Assembly (NCBI RefSeq): GCF_011764545.1 | Contig: NZ_AP022870.1 | Location: forward strand, 4,138,001 to 4,202,000 | DNA: 64,000 nt | Direction of reading: 5' to 3' | Source: Phytohabitans flavus | GTDB lineage: Bacteria; Actinomycetota; Actinomycetes; Mycobacteriales; Micromonosporaceae | Shown here: piece by piece, positions 1 through 8,865 of the stretch | How positions within the stretch are numbered: the stretch's first letter is position 1 | Layout: each line of letters starts with the position of its first letter | Position numbers and translations under genes: made by a program | The notes under the pieces: generated by a model | Told to the model about the DNA's origin: nothing | What the model saw: only the letters and a program-made list of their open reading frames with translations | Database searches by the model: none

Positions 1-461
1 TCGCCGAGGCGCGGGGGCGGCACGCCGAGGCACTGCCCGGCTATCTGTCCATCGTGGACGTCGAGGTCCTGCCGCCGCCCACCCGCGGCACGGCACGGCT
101 CGGCGCGGCCCGGTGCCTGCTCGCCGCCGACCGCCGCGAGGAGGCCGCCGCACAGGTCGACGCGGCGGCGGGGCTGCTGGCCCGGTGGGGCGGCTGGCGG
201 GTCGCCCAGCTGGAGCAGGCGCGGGCCATGCTCGGCCTCGCCCCGGCCGACGCGGCGCCCGCGGTGACCGGGCCGTCCGCGCTGACCCCTCGGGAGCGGG
301 AGGTGGCGCTGCTGATCAGCGACGGGCTGACCAACACCGAGCTGGCCCGCCGGCTGTACATCTCACCGAAGACCGCCGCCGTGCACGTCTCCAACATCCT
401 CCGGAAGCTTGGCGTGTCGTCCCGGACGGAGGTGGCCGACGTCGTCGCCCGCTCCGGATAG
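1..461 (+). CDS. LuxR-family regulator, C-terminal part (5' end outside window)
   Basis: The open frame enters from the left edge, so the N-terminus is missing. The visible part is helical, alanine-rich sequence like the tetratricopeptide-type middle region of large LuxR/LAL regulators. It ends in a LuxR (GerE) helix-turn-helix: LTPREREVALLISDGLTN, then NTELARRLYISPKTAAVHV and LRKLGVSSRTE. The four-helix DNA-binding signature is complete, so it should bind DNA as a dimer. The target is unknown. The last 99 bases overlap the convergent YibE/F gene. Confidence 0.8.
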   Translation, partial: AEARGRHAEALPGYLSIVDVEVLPPPTRGTARLGAARCLLAADRREEAAAQVDAAAGLLARWGGWRVAQLEQARAMLGLAPADAAPAVTGPSALTPREREVALLISDGLTNTELARRLYISPKTAAVHVSNILRKLGVSSRTEVADVVARSG

Positions 462-1733
462 CCAGTCGTCGCTGCTGACGGCCATCGGCTTTCTCCGCTG
501 ACGCGGCTGGCGCGGCTCGGCCGGCACCTTCGCCCTGGGCTGGCGGGTCGCCGCGAACGCCGCCAGCGCCGTCGTGATCGGTACCGCGGCGATCAGCCCC
601 ATCGTGCCGACCACGCTGCGGACGATCTCCTGGGCGAGCATCTGCGAGGTGAGCGCTTCGCTCAGCCGGGCGTTGCCGGCCGCGAGCAGGATCAGCAGCG
701 GCAGCGAGGCGCCCGCGTACGCCAGCACGAGCGTGTTGATCACGGAGGTGATGTGTGCCCGGCCGACCCGCGCCGCCGCCCGGTACAGCCCGGTCGCGGA
801 GAGCGTCGGATTGGCGTGGGCGAGCTCGCTGACCGTCACCGCCTGGGTGACCGCCACGTCGTCGAGGACGCCCAGCGAGCCGATCAGGATGCCGGCCAGC
901 AGCAGGCCCTGCATGTTGACGTCGGCGAAGACCACGCTCAGGTAGTTGGTTTCCTCGGTGCCCACGCCGGTCAGGTGCAGCGCGGCGGTGGCGCCGGCGG
1001 CGAGCAGGCCGGTCAGCGTGAGGCTGGCGAGCGTGCCGAGTACCGCCACGGTCGTCGGCACCGTGAAGCCGTGCGTCAGGTAGAGCACCGACAGCATGAT
1101 CGCGGCCGAGCCGACGACCGCGACGAGCAGTGGCGAGCGCCCGTCCAGGATCGCCGGCACGATGAAGAAGAGCAGCACCCCGAACGTGATCGCGAGGCCG
1201 CCCAGCGCCGCCAGCCCGCGTAGCCGGCCGAACGCCACGACCGCGAGCGCGAACGCGGCGACCAGCACCCACAGTCCCGTACCCCGCTGGTGGTCCAGGA
1301 TCTGGTAGTCGACGCCGCTGGCCGTGCCCTCGGTGTGGATCAGCGTGATGTGGTCGCCCTCGGCGACCTCCGGCGAGCCCGGGCCGCGCGGCTTGTCGGT
1401 CTCGATCTGCTGGCCCTCGTCCGGTCCGGAGGTGAGCTTGATCGTGACCGTCCCGCACTCCCGCGGGCCGCCGCCCGGCACGACCGACGGGTCGCCGGGC
1501 AGCTCCGGGCAGGGCGTGAGCGCGACCGCCACCACGTCGCCGGTGACCGTCGCCTCGTCCGGGGGCTGGTCGCCGCCGACGTCGCCACGCGGCCACAGCA
1601 GCGCCATCGCCGCGATCGTCGCCACCGCGGCGCAGGCCAGCACGATCAGCGCGACGCGCCCGGCCCGCTGCCGGTACGGCCGGTCACCGCCGTGGCCGTG
1701 TGCGTGACCGTGGCCCGATCCGAGGTCAGCCAT
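363..1733 (-). CDS. YibE/F-like multi-pass membrane protein
   Basis: 456 residues. The N-terminus has a His/Gly-rich stretch (GSGHGHAHGHGG), one membrane anchor (residues about 25-48), an extracytoplasmic domain, then about seven more hydrophobic segments. The block LGVLDDVAVTQAVTVSELAH with nearby NTLVLAYAGASLPLLILL is the hallmark of the YibE/F family (PF07907), whose transport role is not established. The last 40 or so residues (after RQRRKPM) are low-complexity and lie antisense to the HTH of the convergent LuxR gene. Either the stop was displaced by an indel or the tail is real. It is divergent from the VanW gene, with about 100 bases between them. Confidence 0.75.
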   Translation of the reverse strand: MADLGSGHGHAHGHGGDRPYRQRAGRVALIVLACAAVATIAAMALLWPRGDVGGDQPPDEATVTGDVVAVALTPCPELPGDPSVVPGGGPRECGTVTIKLTSGPDEGQQIETDKPRGPGSPEVAEGDHITLIHTEGTASGVDYQILDHQRGTGLWVLVAAFALAVVAFGRLRGLAALGGLAITFGVLLFFIVPAILDGRSPLLVAVVGSAAIMLSVLYLTHGFTVPTTVAVLGTLASLTLTGLLAAGATAALHLTGVGTEETNYLSVVFADVNMQGLLLAGILIGSLGVLDDVAVTQAVTVSELAHANPTLSATGLYRAAARVGRAHITSVINTLVLAYAGASLPLLILLAAGNARLSEALTSQMLAQEIVRSVVGTMGLIAAVPITTALAAFAATRQPRAKVPAEPRQPRQRRKPMAVSSDDWLSGAGDDVGHLRPGRHAKLPEDVGDVHGGGLR

Positions 1734-1837
1734 CGCGCCAAACTACCGCGCCGCGCTCGGCCCGCTCGCGGTGGTCGACACGCTTCATCGATCCTTGTCG
1801 CCCCGAGCCGGCCGCGCGTCGCGTACCATCGGCCGGC

Positions 1838-3663
1838 GTGACCCAGCCACCGAGTCAGTTCGCCGAAGAGGCGCCCACCGTGCAGTTCGCCCGGTTCGGC
1901 GATCCGGCCGCGCCCGGCGGGCCCGCGGGTCCCGGCGGCTTCGGCCCGACCGTGCCGGACGCGCCCGAGCCGGCGCCGCGCCGGGGCCGCAAGCGGATCT
2001 TCCTCGCTGGCGGGATCACCGCGGCCGTCCTCGTCGCCGCCGGCGGTACCGCCGCTTACGGGTACGCGGGCGAGGTGCCCCGCGGGACGAAGGTGCTCGG
2101 CGTCGACCTCGGCGCGAAGAGCAAGGCGGACGCCGCCGAGGCCCTGCGGGCGAGCCTGTCCGGCCAGTCCGAGCGCTTCGACGCGCCGCTGCCGGTGCGG
2201 CTCGGCGAGCGGGTCGTGGAGGTCAAGCCCGCCGACGTCGGGCTGGCGATCGACGTGGACGCCACCGTGGCCGCGGCGGCCGAGAGCGGCGGCGGCCCGT
2301 TCAGCCGGATCTTCGGCTCGCGCGACGTGGCGCCGGTGGTGACCATCGACGTGGCCAAGGCCGACGAGGTGCTGCGTGGCGCGCTCGGCAAGGACGCGCA
2401 GGCGATGCGGATGCCGGCCGTGACCTTCTCCGGCACCACGCCGAAGGCGGTGTACCCCAAGCCCGGCAAGGGCATCGACGCGGAGAAGTCCGCCCAGGCG
2501 CTGCGCGAGGGCTGGCTCGGCATCCACCCGGTGCCGGTACCGCTGGTCGAGATCCACCCCGCCACCTCGGCCGAAGATGTCGACAAGCTGATCTCCGACC
2601 TGGCCCGGCCGGCCGTCGCCGCGCCGGTCACGGTGACCACCGACCGGGGCAACGTGACCGTGCCGCCGGCCGCGATCGCGAAGAGCCTGGTGCTCACCGC
2701 CGACAAGACCGGCAAGATCGACCCCAGGGTGGACGAGAAGAAGCTGCGCACCGCGCTCGCCGCCCCGCTCGCCAAGGTCGAGGTCGCGCCGAAGGACGCG
2801 ACGATGGCGCTCAAGGCCGGCAAGCCCGCGGTCGTGCCGGGCGTCGACGGCCACCGCCTCGACACCGGCGCGCTGACCAAGGACCTGCTCGCCGTGCTGC
2901 CCAAGGCCGACGGCCGTACCGTCACCGGCACCATCACCACCGCGAAGCCGAAGGTCACCGAGGAGGCCGTGGCCAAGCTCGGGGTCAAGGAGATCGTCTC
3001 GACCTTCACCACGGAGTTCCAGGGCGGCCTCTCCTCGTCCCGGAGCCACAACATCGTGCTTGTGTCGAAGGAGACCAAGGGCGCGTTCGTGATGCCGGGC
3101 GCGACGTTCTCGCTCAACACGCACACTGGCGAGCGCAGCTACCCGCAGGGGTACAAGGACGCGCCGACGATCGTGGGCGGCAAGCTGGTGCCGGGCGCGG
3201 GCGGTGGCGTCTCACAGTTCACGACCACGCTCTTCAACGCCACGTACTACGCCGGGCTCGAAGACGTCGAGCACAAGCCGCACTCGTACTACTTCAGCCG
3301 CTACCCACCGGTGATCGAGTCCACGATCTACCCGCCGCACCTGGACTTCCGGTTCAAGAACAACACGCCGTACGGGCTGCTCATCGACACCTCGTTCACG
3401 TCGGACTCGGTCACGGTGTCGCTCTGGAGCACGAAGATCTACGACAGCGTGAAGACCGAGTGGGGCCCCGGCGCAACGTCACCCAGCCCCAGACGAGGTA
3501 CCTGGACCCCGGCCCGACCTGCATCGAGACGACCGGACTGCCGGGCTTCAGCCAGGACGCGTGGCGGATCATCCGCAAGGGCGGCAAGGAGGTCAAGCGG
3601 GAGAAGTTCAGCTGGACGTACCAGGCCGAGCCAAGGTTCGTCTGCGCGAAGGCGCCCGCCTAG
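1838..3663 (+). CDS. VanW family protein with N-terminal membrane anchor (one-base frameshift near 3468-3471)
   Basis: Repaired length is about 608 residues. The GTG start at 1838 is chosen because conserved sequence begins there. A proline-rich cytoplasmic leader is followed by RKRIFLAGGITAAVLVAAGG (membrane helix), then two repeats of the YoaR-like putative peptidoglycan-binding domain. The VanW domain follows (FSLNTHTGERSYPQGY, GGGVSQFTTTLFNATYYAGL). The family is linked to glycopeptide resistance clusters and cell-wall biology, but its biochemical role is unknown. The frame is lost in GTEWGPG-like sequence: one C is missing from the CCCC run, and restoring it joins WGPRRNVTQPQTRYLDPGP and the normal C-terminus ending at 3663. 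Read without repair, the frame runs on antifunctionally into the next gene to 4750. Confidence 0.85.
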
Positions 3664-3666
3664 CCC

Positions 3667-3716
3667 ATTTCGGACATATCCTGAAATAGGATCTCCTCTT
3701 GTGGCGATTTATGTCG
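3667..3716 (+). terminator. Two short hairpins between VanW and the protease gene
   Basis: Just after the VanW stop there is an AT-rich imperfect dyad (ATTTC-GGA / TCC-t-GAAAT, about 3667-3687). A second stem, GGCGA-tttatg-TCGCC, follows at about 3701-3716, upstream of the next ribosome-binding site. They could end the upstream transcript or act as an operator. There is no U-tract, so the assignment is weak. Confidence 0.3.
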
Positions 3717-3737
3717 CCCGGTGTTCAGAGGGGATCC

Positions 3738-5882
3738 ATGGCCCGTGCCGCCGCAGCCGCCGCAGCCGCGATGCTGTCGATCCTCCCGGCAGGTGCTGCC
3801 CCGGCGAGCCCCGAGCCGGCCCCGCCGGACCGCCCAGCCGGCGACGTCCGCGAGCTGACCCGCAAGGACTACACGCTCGACGGCCGGCCCGTGGACACGC
3901 CGGAGCGCTACCGTCCGGGCGCGCGCGCCTCGGCCGAGACGCCGCCGATCGGCACGAAGCGGCAGTGGCTGGGCCTGGACGACTTCGAGGGCCGGCTGTA
4001 CCGCAAGGACTACACGCTGCGCGCCGTCGGCGAGAAGATCGAGGTGTGGGTCGCCGACGACCTCGCCTTCCCGGCCGGCGACTGCCGCGCCCGGGTGCCC
4101 GGCACGACCGAGGTCACCGACGCGCAGGTGGCCGATCTCGTGGACCAGTTCGACGCCACCATCTACCCCAAGGAGATCGCGGCGTTCCACACCCCGCCGG
4201 ACCGCGACGGCACGAACGCGCAGCTCACGCCGGACGTGAACGGCAACGGCGGGGACTACACCGGCGCCGGCGACCGGACTGTCACGCTCGTGGACAACGT
4301 GCGGGACGACAACTTCCACGACTTCCGGGCCGCGTACGTGGCCGGGTTCTTCTCCGCCCAGCTCAACGAGCTCCTCGACCGCAACGTGATGACGATCGAC
4401 GCGTTCGACTGGCAGCACCGTACCGGCGCCAACCCGCCGGACGCGCCCACCGGCGACCTGTGCACGAGCCGGCCGGCCCGCCCCAACCTGTACGAGGGCA
4501 CGTTCGCGCACGAGTGGCAGCACCTGCTCCAGTACTACGCCGACCCGTTCGAGACCACGTGGGTGAACGAGGGGCTCTCCGACCTCGCGCAGACGCTGAC
4601 CGGGTACGTGGACGCGCGCACCACCGTCTCCCAGCGCGGCGCCGACAGCCACATCCTCTGCTTCCAGGGCTTCGGGACCGTCCGCACCGACGTCAACACC
4701 AACCCCAGGGAGTGTGGCGGCCCGGAGAACTCGCTCACCACGTGGGGTGAGAGCCCGAACCTGAACGCGACGCTCGCCGACTATGGCAACGCGTACTCGT
4801 TCATGCTCTTCCTGCACGACCGGTACGGCACCGACGTCATCTCCCGCCTGCACCGCGACGGCGAGCGGCAGGGGCTGGCGAGCGTGGCGGCGGCGCTCAA
4901 GGCGGTGGGCGCGCCCGACCTGTACCAGGTGATCCACGACTACCAGTCGATGGTGCTGCTCGACAGGATCGTGTCGAACGGCCAGACGTACGGGGTGTCG
5001 AGGGACCGCGTCACCACCCCCAGCCTCCGCTCGACGGTCAACCAGGCCAACCCGGCGATCAACGCCACGCCCGGCGCCGCACCCAACGGCGCCGACTACG
5101 TACCCCTCGCGCCGCGCGGCGGTGAGCTGCGGTCGATCACGTTCGAGGGCGCCCGTACGCTGCCGCCGCTCCCCCTCTCCTGGACCGTGGTCAGCGACCC
5201 GGATCGCCCGCGCGACGCGGTGCTGTGGTCGGGCAACCGCGGCGACCTCGACAGCACGGCGGTCACCACGGTCACCGTCCCGCCGGGCGGGACGACGTTG
5301 CGGCTGCTGGCCAAGTACGGGGCCGAGAAGGGCTTCGACTACGGGTACGTGACGGTCTCCACCGACGGCGGCAAGACGTACACGCCGGTGGTCGGGGACC
5401 GGACCGTGGCGGGTCCGCTGGGGCCGGCGCTCAACGGCACGACCGACGGCTTCGAGCCGCACACCTTCGACCTCTCCGCGTACGCCGGGAAGACCGTGCT
5501 GCTCGGCTTCCGGTACGTGAGCGACGGCGGCCTCGACGAGGGCGGCCTGCTCCTGGACGACATCACGCTGGGCGGCGGGCTGGTCGCCGACGGTTCGAGC
5601 CTGGTCGCGTTCGACTCGCCCACCGAGATCCGGGCCACCGAGGTGCACAACTGGAACCTGCGCCTGGTCGGCCTGGACGAGAAGCGCCGGACCGCGCTCC
5701 AGCTGGAGTTCGACGGCCGGCACGCGGTACAGCTCGACCCGGTTCGCCTGGCCACGCTGAGGCAGTTCCCCAAGGTGGTCGCGATCGTCGCCTACGACGA
5801 CCCGACCGAGCAGATCACCCAATACGCCCCGTACACGCTGACGGCGAACGGCAAGCGCCAGCCCGGCGGCCTCCCCGAGTGA
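3738..5882 (+). CDS. Secreted M6-like (immune inhibitor A type) zinc metalloprotease
   Basis: 714 residues. The ATG at 3738 is preferred over an upstream GTG-type start because AGAGGGG sits 7 bases before it and a signal peptide follows directly (MARAAAAAAAAMLSILPAGA). The zinc site is H258-E-W-Q-H262, with E278 in WVNEGLSD as the likely third ligand, as in gluzincin and M6-type peptidases. The C-terminal half is beta-rich (GFDYGYVTVSTDGGKTYTPV, GFRYVSDGG), matching the jelly-roll domain of immune inhibitor A proteins. It probably degrades extracellular protein. It lies convergent with the formamidase gene, only 8 bases away. Confidence 0.8.
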   Translation: MARAAAAAAAAMLSILPAGAAPASPEPAPPDRPAGDVRELTRKDYTLDGRPVDTPERYRPGARASAETPPIGTKRQWLGLDDFEGRLYRKDYTLRAVGEKIEVWVADDLAFPAGDCRARVPGTTEVTDAQVADLVDQFDATIYPKEIAAFHTPPDRDGTNAQLTPDVNGNGGDYTGAGDRTVTLVDNVRDDNFHDFRAAYVAGFFSAQLNELLDRNVMTIDAFDWQHRTGANPPDAPTGDLCTSRPARPNLYEGTFAHEWQHLLQYYADPFETTWVNEGLSDLAQTLTGYVDARTTVSQRGADSHILCFQGFGTVRTDVNTNPRECGGPENSLTTWGESPNLNATLADYGNAYSFMLFLHDRYGTDVISRLHRDGERQGLASVAAALKAVGAPDLYQVIHDYQSMVLLDRIVSNGQTYGVSRDRVTTPSLRSTVNQANPAINATPGAAPNGADYVPLAPRGGELRSITFEGARTLPPLPLSWTVVSDPDRPRDAVLWSGNRGDLDSTAVTTVTVPPGGTTLRLLAKYGAEKGFDYGYVTVSTDGGKTYTPVVGDRTVAGPLGPALNGTTDGFEPHTFDLSAYAGKTVLLGFRYVSDGGLDEGGLLLDDITLGGGLVADGSSLVAFDSPTEIRATEVHNWNLRLVGLDEKRRTALQLEFDGRHAVQLDPVRLATLRQFPKVVAIVAYDDPTEQITQYAPYTLTANGKRQPGGLPE

Positions 5883-5890
5883 ACCGGCCA

Positions 5891-7143
5891 TCAGAAGCTG
5901 GCGGTCGGCGCTCCCCTCCCCGGCTTGATCTTGGTTGGCCCGCTCGCCGACGGCCGCACGTCGAAGTCGAAGATCTCGGTGGGGATGTAGACGGTGGCGC
6001 AGGCGTTGGGGATGTCGACCACCCCGGAGAACCTCCCCTCGATCGGCACGGCCCCGAGGATCAGGTACGCCTGCTCAGGGCTGTACCCGAACCTGGTCAG
6101 GTAGTCGATGGCGTGCAGGCAGGCGCGCTGGAACGCTAGCTGCGAGTCCAGGTAACGCTGCTCGCCATCTGTGGTGACAGAGATGCCGGAGAAGGCCAGC
6201 CACTGGCAGTACTGCGGATTGTTGTTGCCCGGCAGGAAGATGGCGTTCTCCGACACCCCGTACTTGTCCATCCCACCCTTGATGAGATCGACGTGCAGGT
6301 CGACGAACCCACCCATCTCGATCGCGCCGCAGAACGTGATCTCACCGTCGCCTTGGGAGAAGTGCAGGTCGCCCACGGACAGGTTGGCGCCGGGCACATA
6401 GACCGGGTAGAAGACCCGCGAGCCCTTCGTGAGATTTTTGATGTCCTGGTTGCCGCCGTTCTCGCGTGGCGGAGCGGTACGCGCCGCCTCCGACGCCACC
6501 CGGTCGAAGTCCGCTCCGGTCAGCGAACCGAGGATCGCGTCCTGCGGCAGCGGCGGCAGCGACAGCGGCGGCACCCGGTCGGGGTCGGTCGCACGCAGCG
6601 CCGACTCCCGCTGGTTCCACTTCGCGAGCAGCGCGGCCGACGGTGCGACGCCCATCAACCCGGGATGGACCATGCCGGTGAAGGTCACCCGGGAACGTGC
6701 CGGGACGACGCGGTCTGCCCGCGAAAATCCCACACCGCCTTGTACGCGTCCGGGAAGTAGTCGGTGAGGAAGCCGCCGCCGTTCTGCCGGGCGAAGATGC
6801 CGGTGTACCCCCAGCCCTGCCCGGCCAGCGGTCCGGAGTCCTCCTGCGGTATCGGGCCGACATCGAGGATGTCGACCACGAGTAGGTCACCCGGCTCGGC
6901 ACCCTGCACGGCGAACGGCCCGCTGAGCGCGTGGACGATCGAAAGCGGCGCGTCGCGGACGTCCATCGCCGAGTCGTCGTTGTGGATTTCGCCGTCGAAC
7001 CACTCCCGACAGTGCACGCGGAACGACTGGCCGGGGCTGACGGTCGCCACTGGCGGGATGTCCGGGTGCCAACGGTTGTGGCCGACCAGCTGCTGGTCCG
7101 GAAACTTCTTCGTGGAGTCCAGCGGAAAGACAACTTCCGGCAT
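5891..7143 (-). CDS. fmdA: Formamidase / acetamidase FmdA (one-base frameshift near 6689-6692)
   Basis: Hydrolyses formamide or short aliphatic amides to ammonia and the acid. Repaired length is 417 residues, normal for the family. The first half (PEVVFPLDSTKKFPDQQLVG to WDFRGQTASSRHVPG) and the second half (VTFTGMVHPGLMGVAPS to the stop) are in different frames. One missing G in the GGG run where they meet restores a continuous protein. Characteristic blocks are HNDDSAMDVRD, GDLLVVDILDVGP, GDLHFSQGDGEITFCGAIEM and AYLILGAVPIEGR. The ATG at 7143 has AAGGAAGGGGAG six bases upstream. It is co-directional with the FmdB gene, 25 bases away. Confidence 0.9.
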
Positions 7144-7168
7144 CGCCACTCCCCTTCCTTGGCGGTCC

Positions 7169-7417
7169 TCACCGCCGTCGACGCACCGGCCCGCGGTCCG
7201 GGATCCGGGTCACCACGTCCGGCGACTCCGCGGTGCGGGCCGCCGCATCGATCGCGCGGGTCAACGGTTTCGGGGTGACGGCCAGCCACGGTGCCGAGAT
7301 GACCCGTACCGCCGCGCCACCGCAGACGCCGCAACGGACGCTGCCCGCCGCCTCGCCGATCCGGGCCCGAACCTCGAAGGCCCCATCGCGCGGACATCGG
7401 TATTCGTATGTCGCCAT
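7169..7417 (-). CDS. fmdB: FmdB-type zinc-ribbon protein
   Basis: 82 residues. The start is the ATG at 7417, preceded by GAGGGAGA. Starting further upstream would only add an unconserved leader. MATYEYRCPRDGAFEV followed by RCGVCGG supplies the paired cysteines of the FmdB zinc ribbon (PF09723). FmdB proteins were first described as regulators of formamidase expression. Its position directly upstream of fmdA in the same orientation fits a small fmdB-fmdA amide-utilisation operon. Confidence 0.8.
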   Translation of the reverse strand: MATYEYRCPRDGAFEVRARIGEAAGSVRCGVCGGAAVRVISAPWLAVTPKPLTRAIDAAARTAESPDVVTRIPDRGPVRRRR

Positions 7418-7744
7418 GCCGGTCTCCCTCATCCGGTTCGGCGGGACGGCGACTCCTTGGCTCGACCAAGAAGCGGCTAACCGGCTCCCGGCTAGAGACG
7501 GCCGTCCCACAGCCGAGGGCCGCGTACGCCGCCGCCCGGCGGTCTAGGGTCCGCCGGACCACCAGCATCGGACGCCAGCGCCCCGCCACGCAGGCCAACA
7601 GCCAAACTCGTCCCCACGGGCGCGACCGCGTCTGCCGGGGTTGGTTTTGAAGCGCGGAGGGTGAGGCCGCGGGAGCAGCGGTCCGGACCACCGCGGACGT
7701 CGCGGTAGCTCAGGATCTTGGTTTGATCTTGCCCTTGGCCGCGC
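7418..7744. other. Intergenic stretch without a gene, carrying one dispersed repeat
   Basis: Apart from the fmdB ribosome-binding site near 7418-7432, I see only the family-1 repeat (7648-7711). Short frames in this stretch lack coding character or ribosome-binding sites. Confidence 0.6.
7648..7711 (-). repeat. Dispersed intergenic repeat family 1, copy A
   Basis: About 64 bases that recur at 28390, 45807, 59717 and 60095. Read in the direction of the upstream gene, it begins GAGCTACCGCG, contains the dyad around GGTCCGGACC, then GCTCCCGCGGCCTCACC and CTCCGCGCTTCA. It begins 34 bases after the stop of the HxlR gene, in that gene's orientation. Confidence 0.85.
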
Positions 7745-8173
7745 TCAGACGGTGGCCATGCGGCGGTCGTAGGCGGCGCGGGCGGCGGCGATCTCGTCCT
7801 GGTGCTTCTCGGTCCAGGTGACCAGCGCCTTGATGGTCTCGTGCAGCGTGCAGCCGAGGTCGGTCAGCGCGTACTCCACGCGGGGTGGGACGACCGGGTA
7901 GACGGTGCGCTCGACTAGGCCGTCGCGCTCGAGCTGGCGGAGGGTGACGGTGAGCATGCGCTGGCTGATGCCGTCGATTTCGTTGCGCAGCTCGGTGAAG
8001 CGCAGCGTGCGGCGCTCCAGCAGCGCGATCACCAGCAGCGACCACTTGTCGGCGACCCGGTCGAGAATCTGGCGGACCTCGCAGTCCTCCCGCGTGTCCC
8101 ACTGGAAGGGGTCGGAGTCGCCGTAGTCGGTGCTGTCGCAGTGACTCGGTGACTTCAAAGTGCCTTCTTCCAT
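7745..8173 (-). CDS. HxlR-family winged-helix regulator
   Basis: 142 residues from the ATG at 8173. The core REDCEVRQILDRVADKWSLL, LRFTELRNEIDGISQRMLT and LRQLERDGLVERTVYPVVPP is the HxlR (PF01638) winged helix. The N-terminal cysteine in EDCEV is the position used for redox or electrophile sensing in HypR/YodB-type members. It is divergent from a truncated MFS exporter, the usual target of such regulators. The short shared gap holds GGTTAC-aagag-GGAACC-like sequence that could be its operator. Confidence 0.85.
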   Translation of the reverse strand: MEEGTLKSPSHCDSTDYGDSDPFQWDTREDCEVRQILDRVADKWSLLVIALLERRTLRFTELRNEIDGISQRMLTVTLRQLERDGLVERTVYPVVPPRVEYALTDLGCTLHETIKALVTWTEKHQDEIAAARAAYDRRMATV

Positions 8174-8235
8174 GACCCAACATGCTGCCGCAGGATGCAG
8201 ATGGTTACAAGAGGGAACCGACAAGCACAGGACCC

Positions 8236-8865
8236 GTGGCTTCGACCTCCGCCGGGCTGGTCCGGGCCAACGTGGGGGCGATGGCGCTGACCGGCTCGTT
8301 CTTCGGGTTCCAGTTCGTGACCGTGCTGTACCTCCAGGAGCTGCGCGGCTGGTCCACCCTCCAGACCGGCATCGCGCTCATGATCCTCGGCATCGACTCG
8401 GTCCTCGCGCCCACGCTCACGCCGAAGCTCGTCGAGCGGTGGGGCACCCCGCGCGTGATCTTCGGTGGCTTCGTGGTGGCCGCCGCGGCGTACGCGCTGT
8501 TCCTGCCCTTGGGCGCCGACTGGACGTACCCGATGATGCTCCCGACCTTGATCTTGACCGGCCTGGCGTTCGCGCTCGCCTACGGGCCGCTGACCATCGC
8601 CGCCACGGACGGCGTGGCCGAGGCCGAGCAGGGGGTGGCCGGCGGGCTGCTGAACACGTCGTTCCAGTTTGGCAGCGCGCTCGGCCTGGCCCTGGTCACG
8701 GCCGTCAACGTCGCGGTCACCGAGCCCGGCCGGGAGCTTTCCGGGTACCGTGCTGCGCTTGTCGTCCCGGTCGCGGCCGCGCTGATCGGCGCCGCCGCGA
8801 TGGCGATCGGGTTGCGCCGCCGCGCTCCCCGCGAAGAGGAGGCACGGGAAGCCGTCATGGTGTGA
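8236..8865 (+). pseudogene. C-terminal half of a DHA2-type MFS multidrug exporter
   Basis: Only about six transmembrane segments are present, matching helices 9-14 of EmrB/QacA-type 14-helix exporters (LVRANVGAMALTGSFFGFQF, GFVVAAAAYALFLPLGADW, GVAGGLLNTSFQFGSALG). The N-terminal half and substrate motif A are missing. There is no room for them, because the divergent HxlR gene starts about 60 bases upstream. A frame is open from ATG 8182. GTG 8236 is the likeliest usable start, but neither has a good ribosome-binding site. This is most simply an internal deletion that fused the promoter region to the 3' half. A functional half-transporter is less likely. Confidence 0.65.

Noticed and set aside
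1700..4750. A 1016-residue frame covering VanW and the protease start
   Set aside because: It is an artefact of the missing base near 3470: after residue 600 or so it reads low-complexity sequence out of frame with both real genes.
3660..5891. Long antisense frame opposite the metalloprotease, and similar long antisense frames at 1646, 18547, 36085, 41768 and 46846
   Set aside because: High-GC codon bias on the real strand leaves the antisense frame open. None has homologous-looking motifs or plausible start signals.
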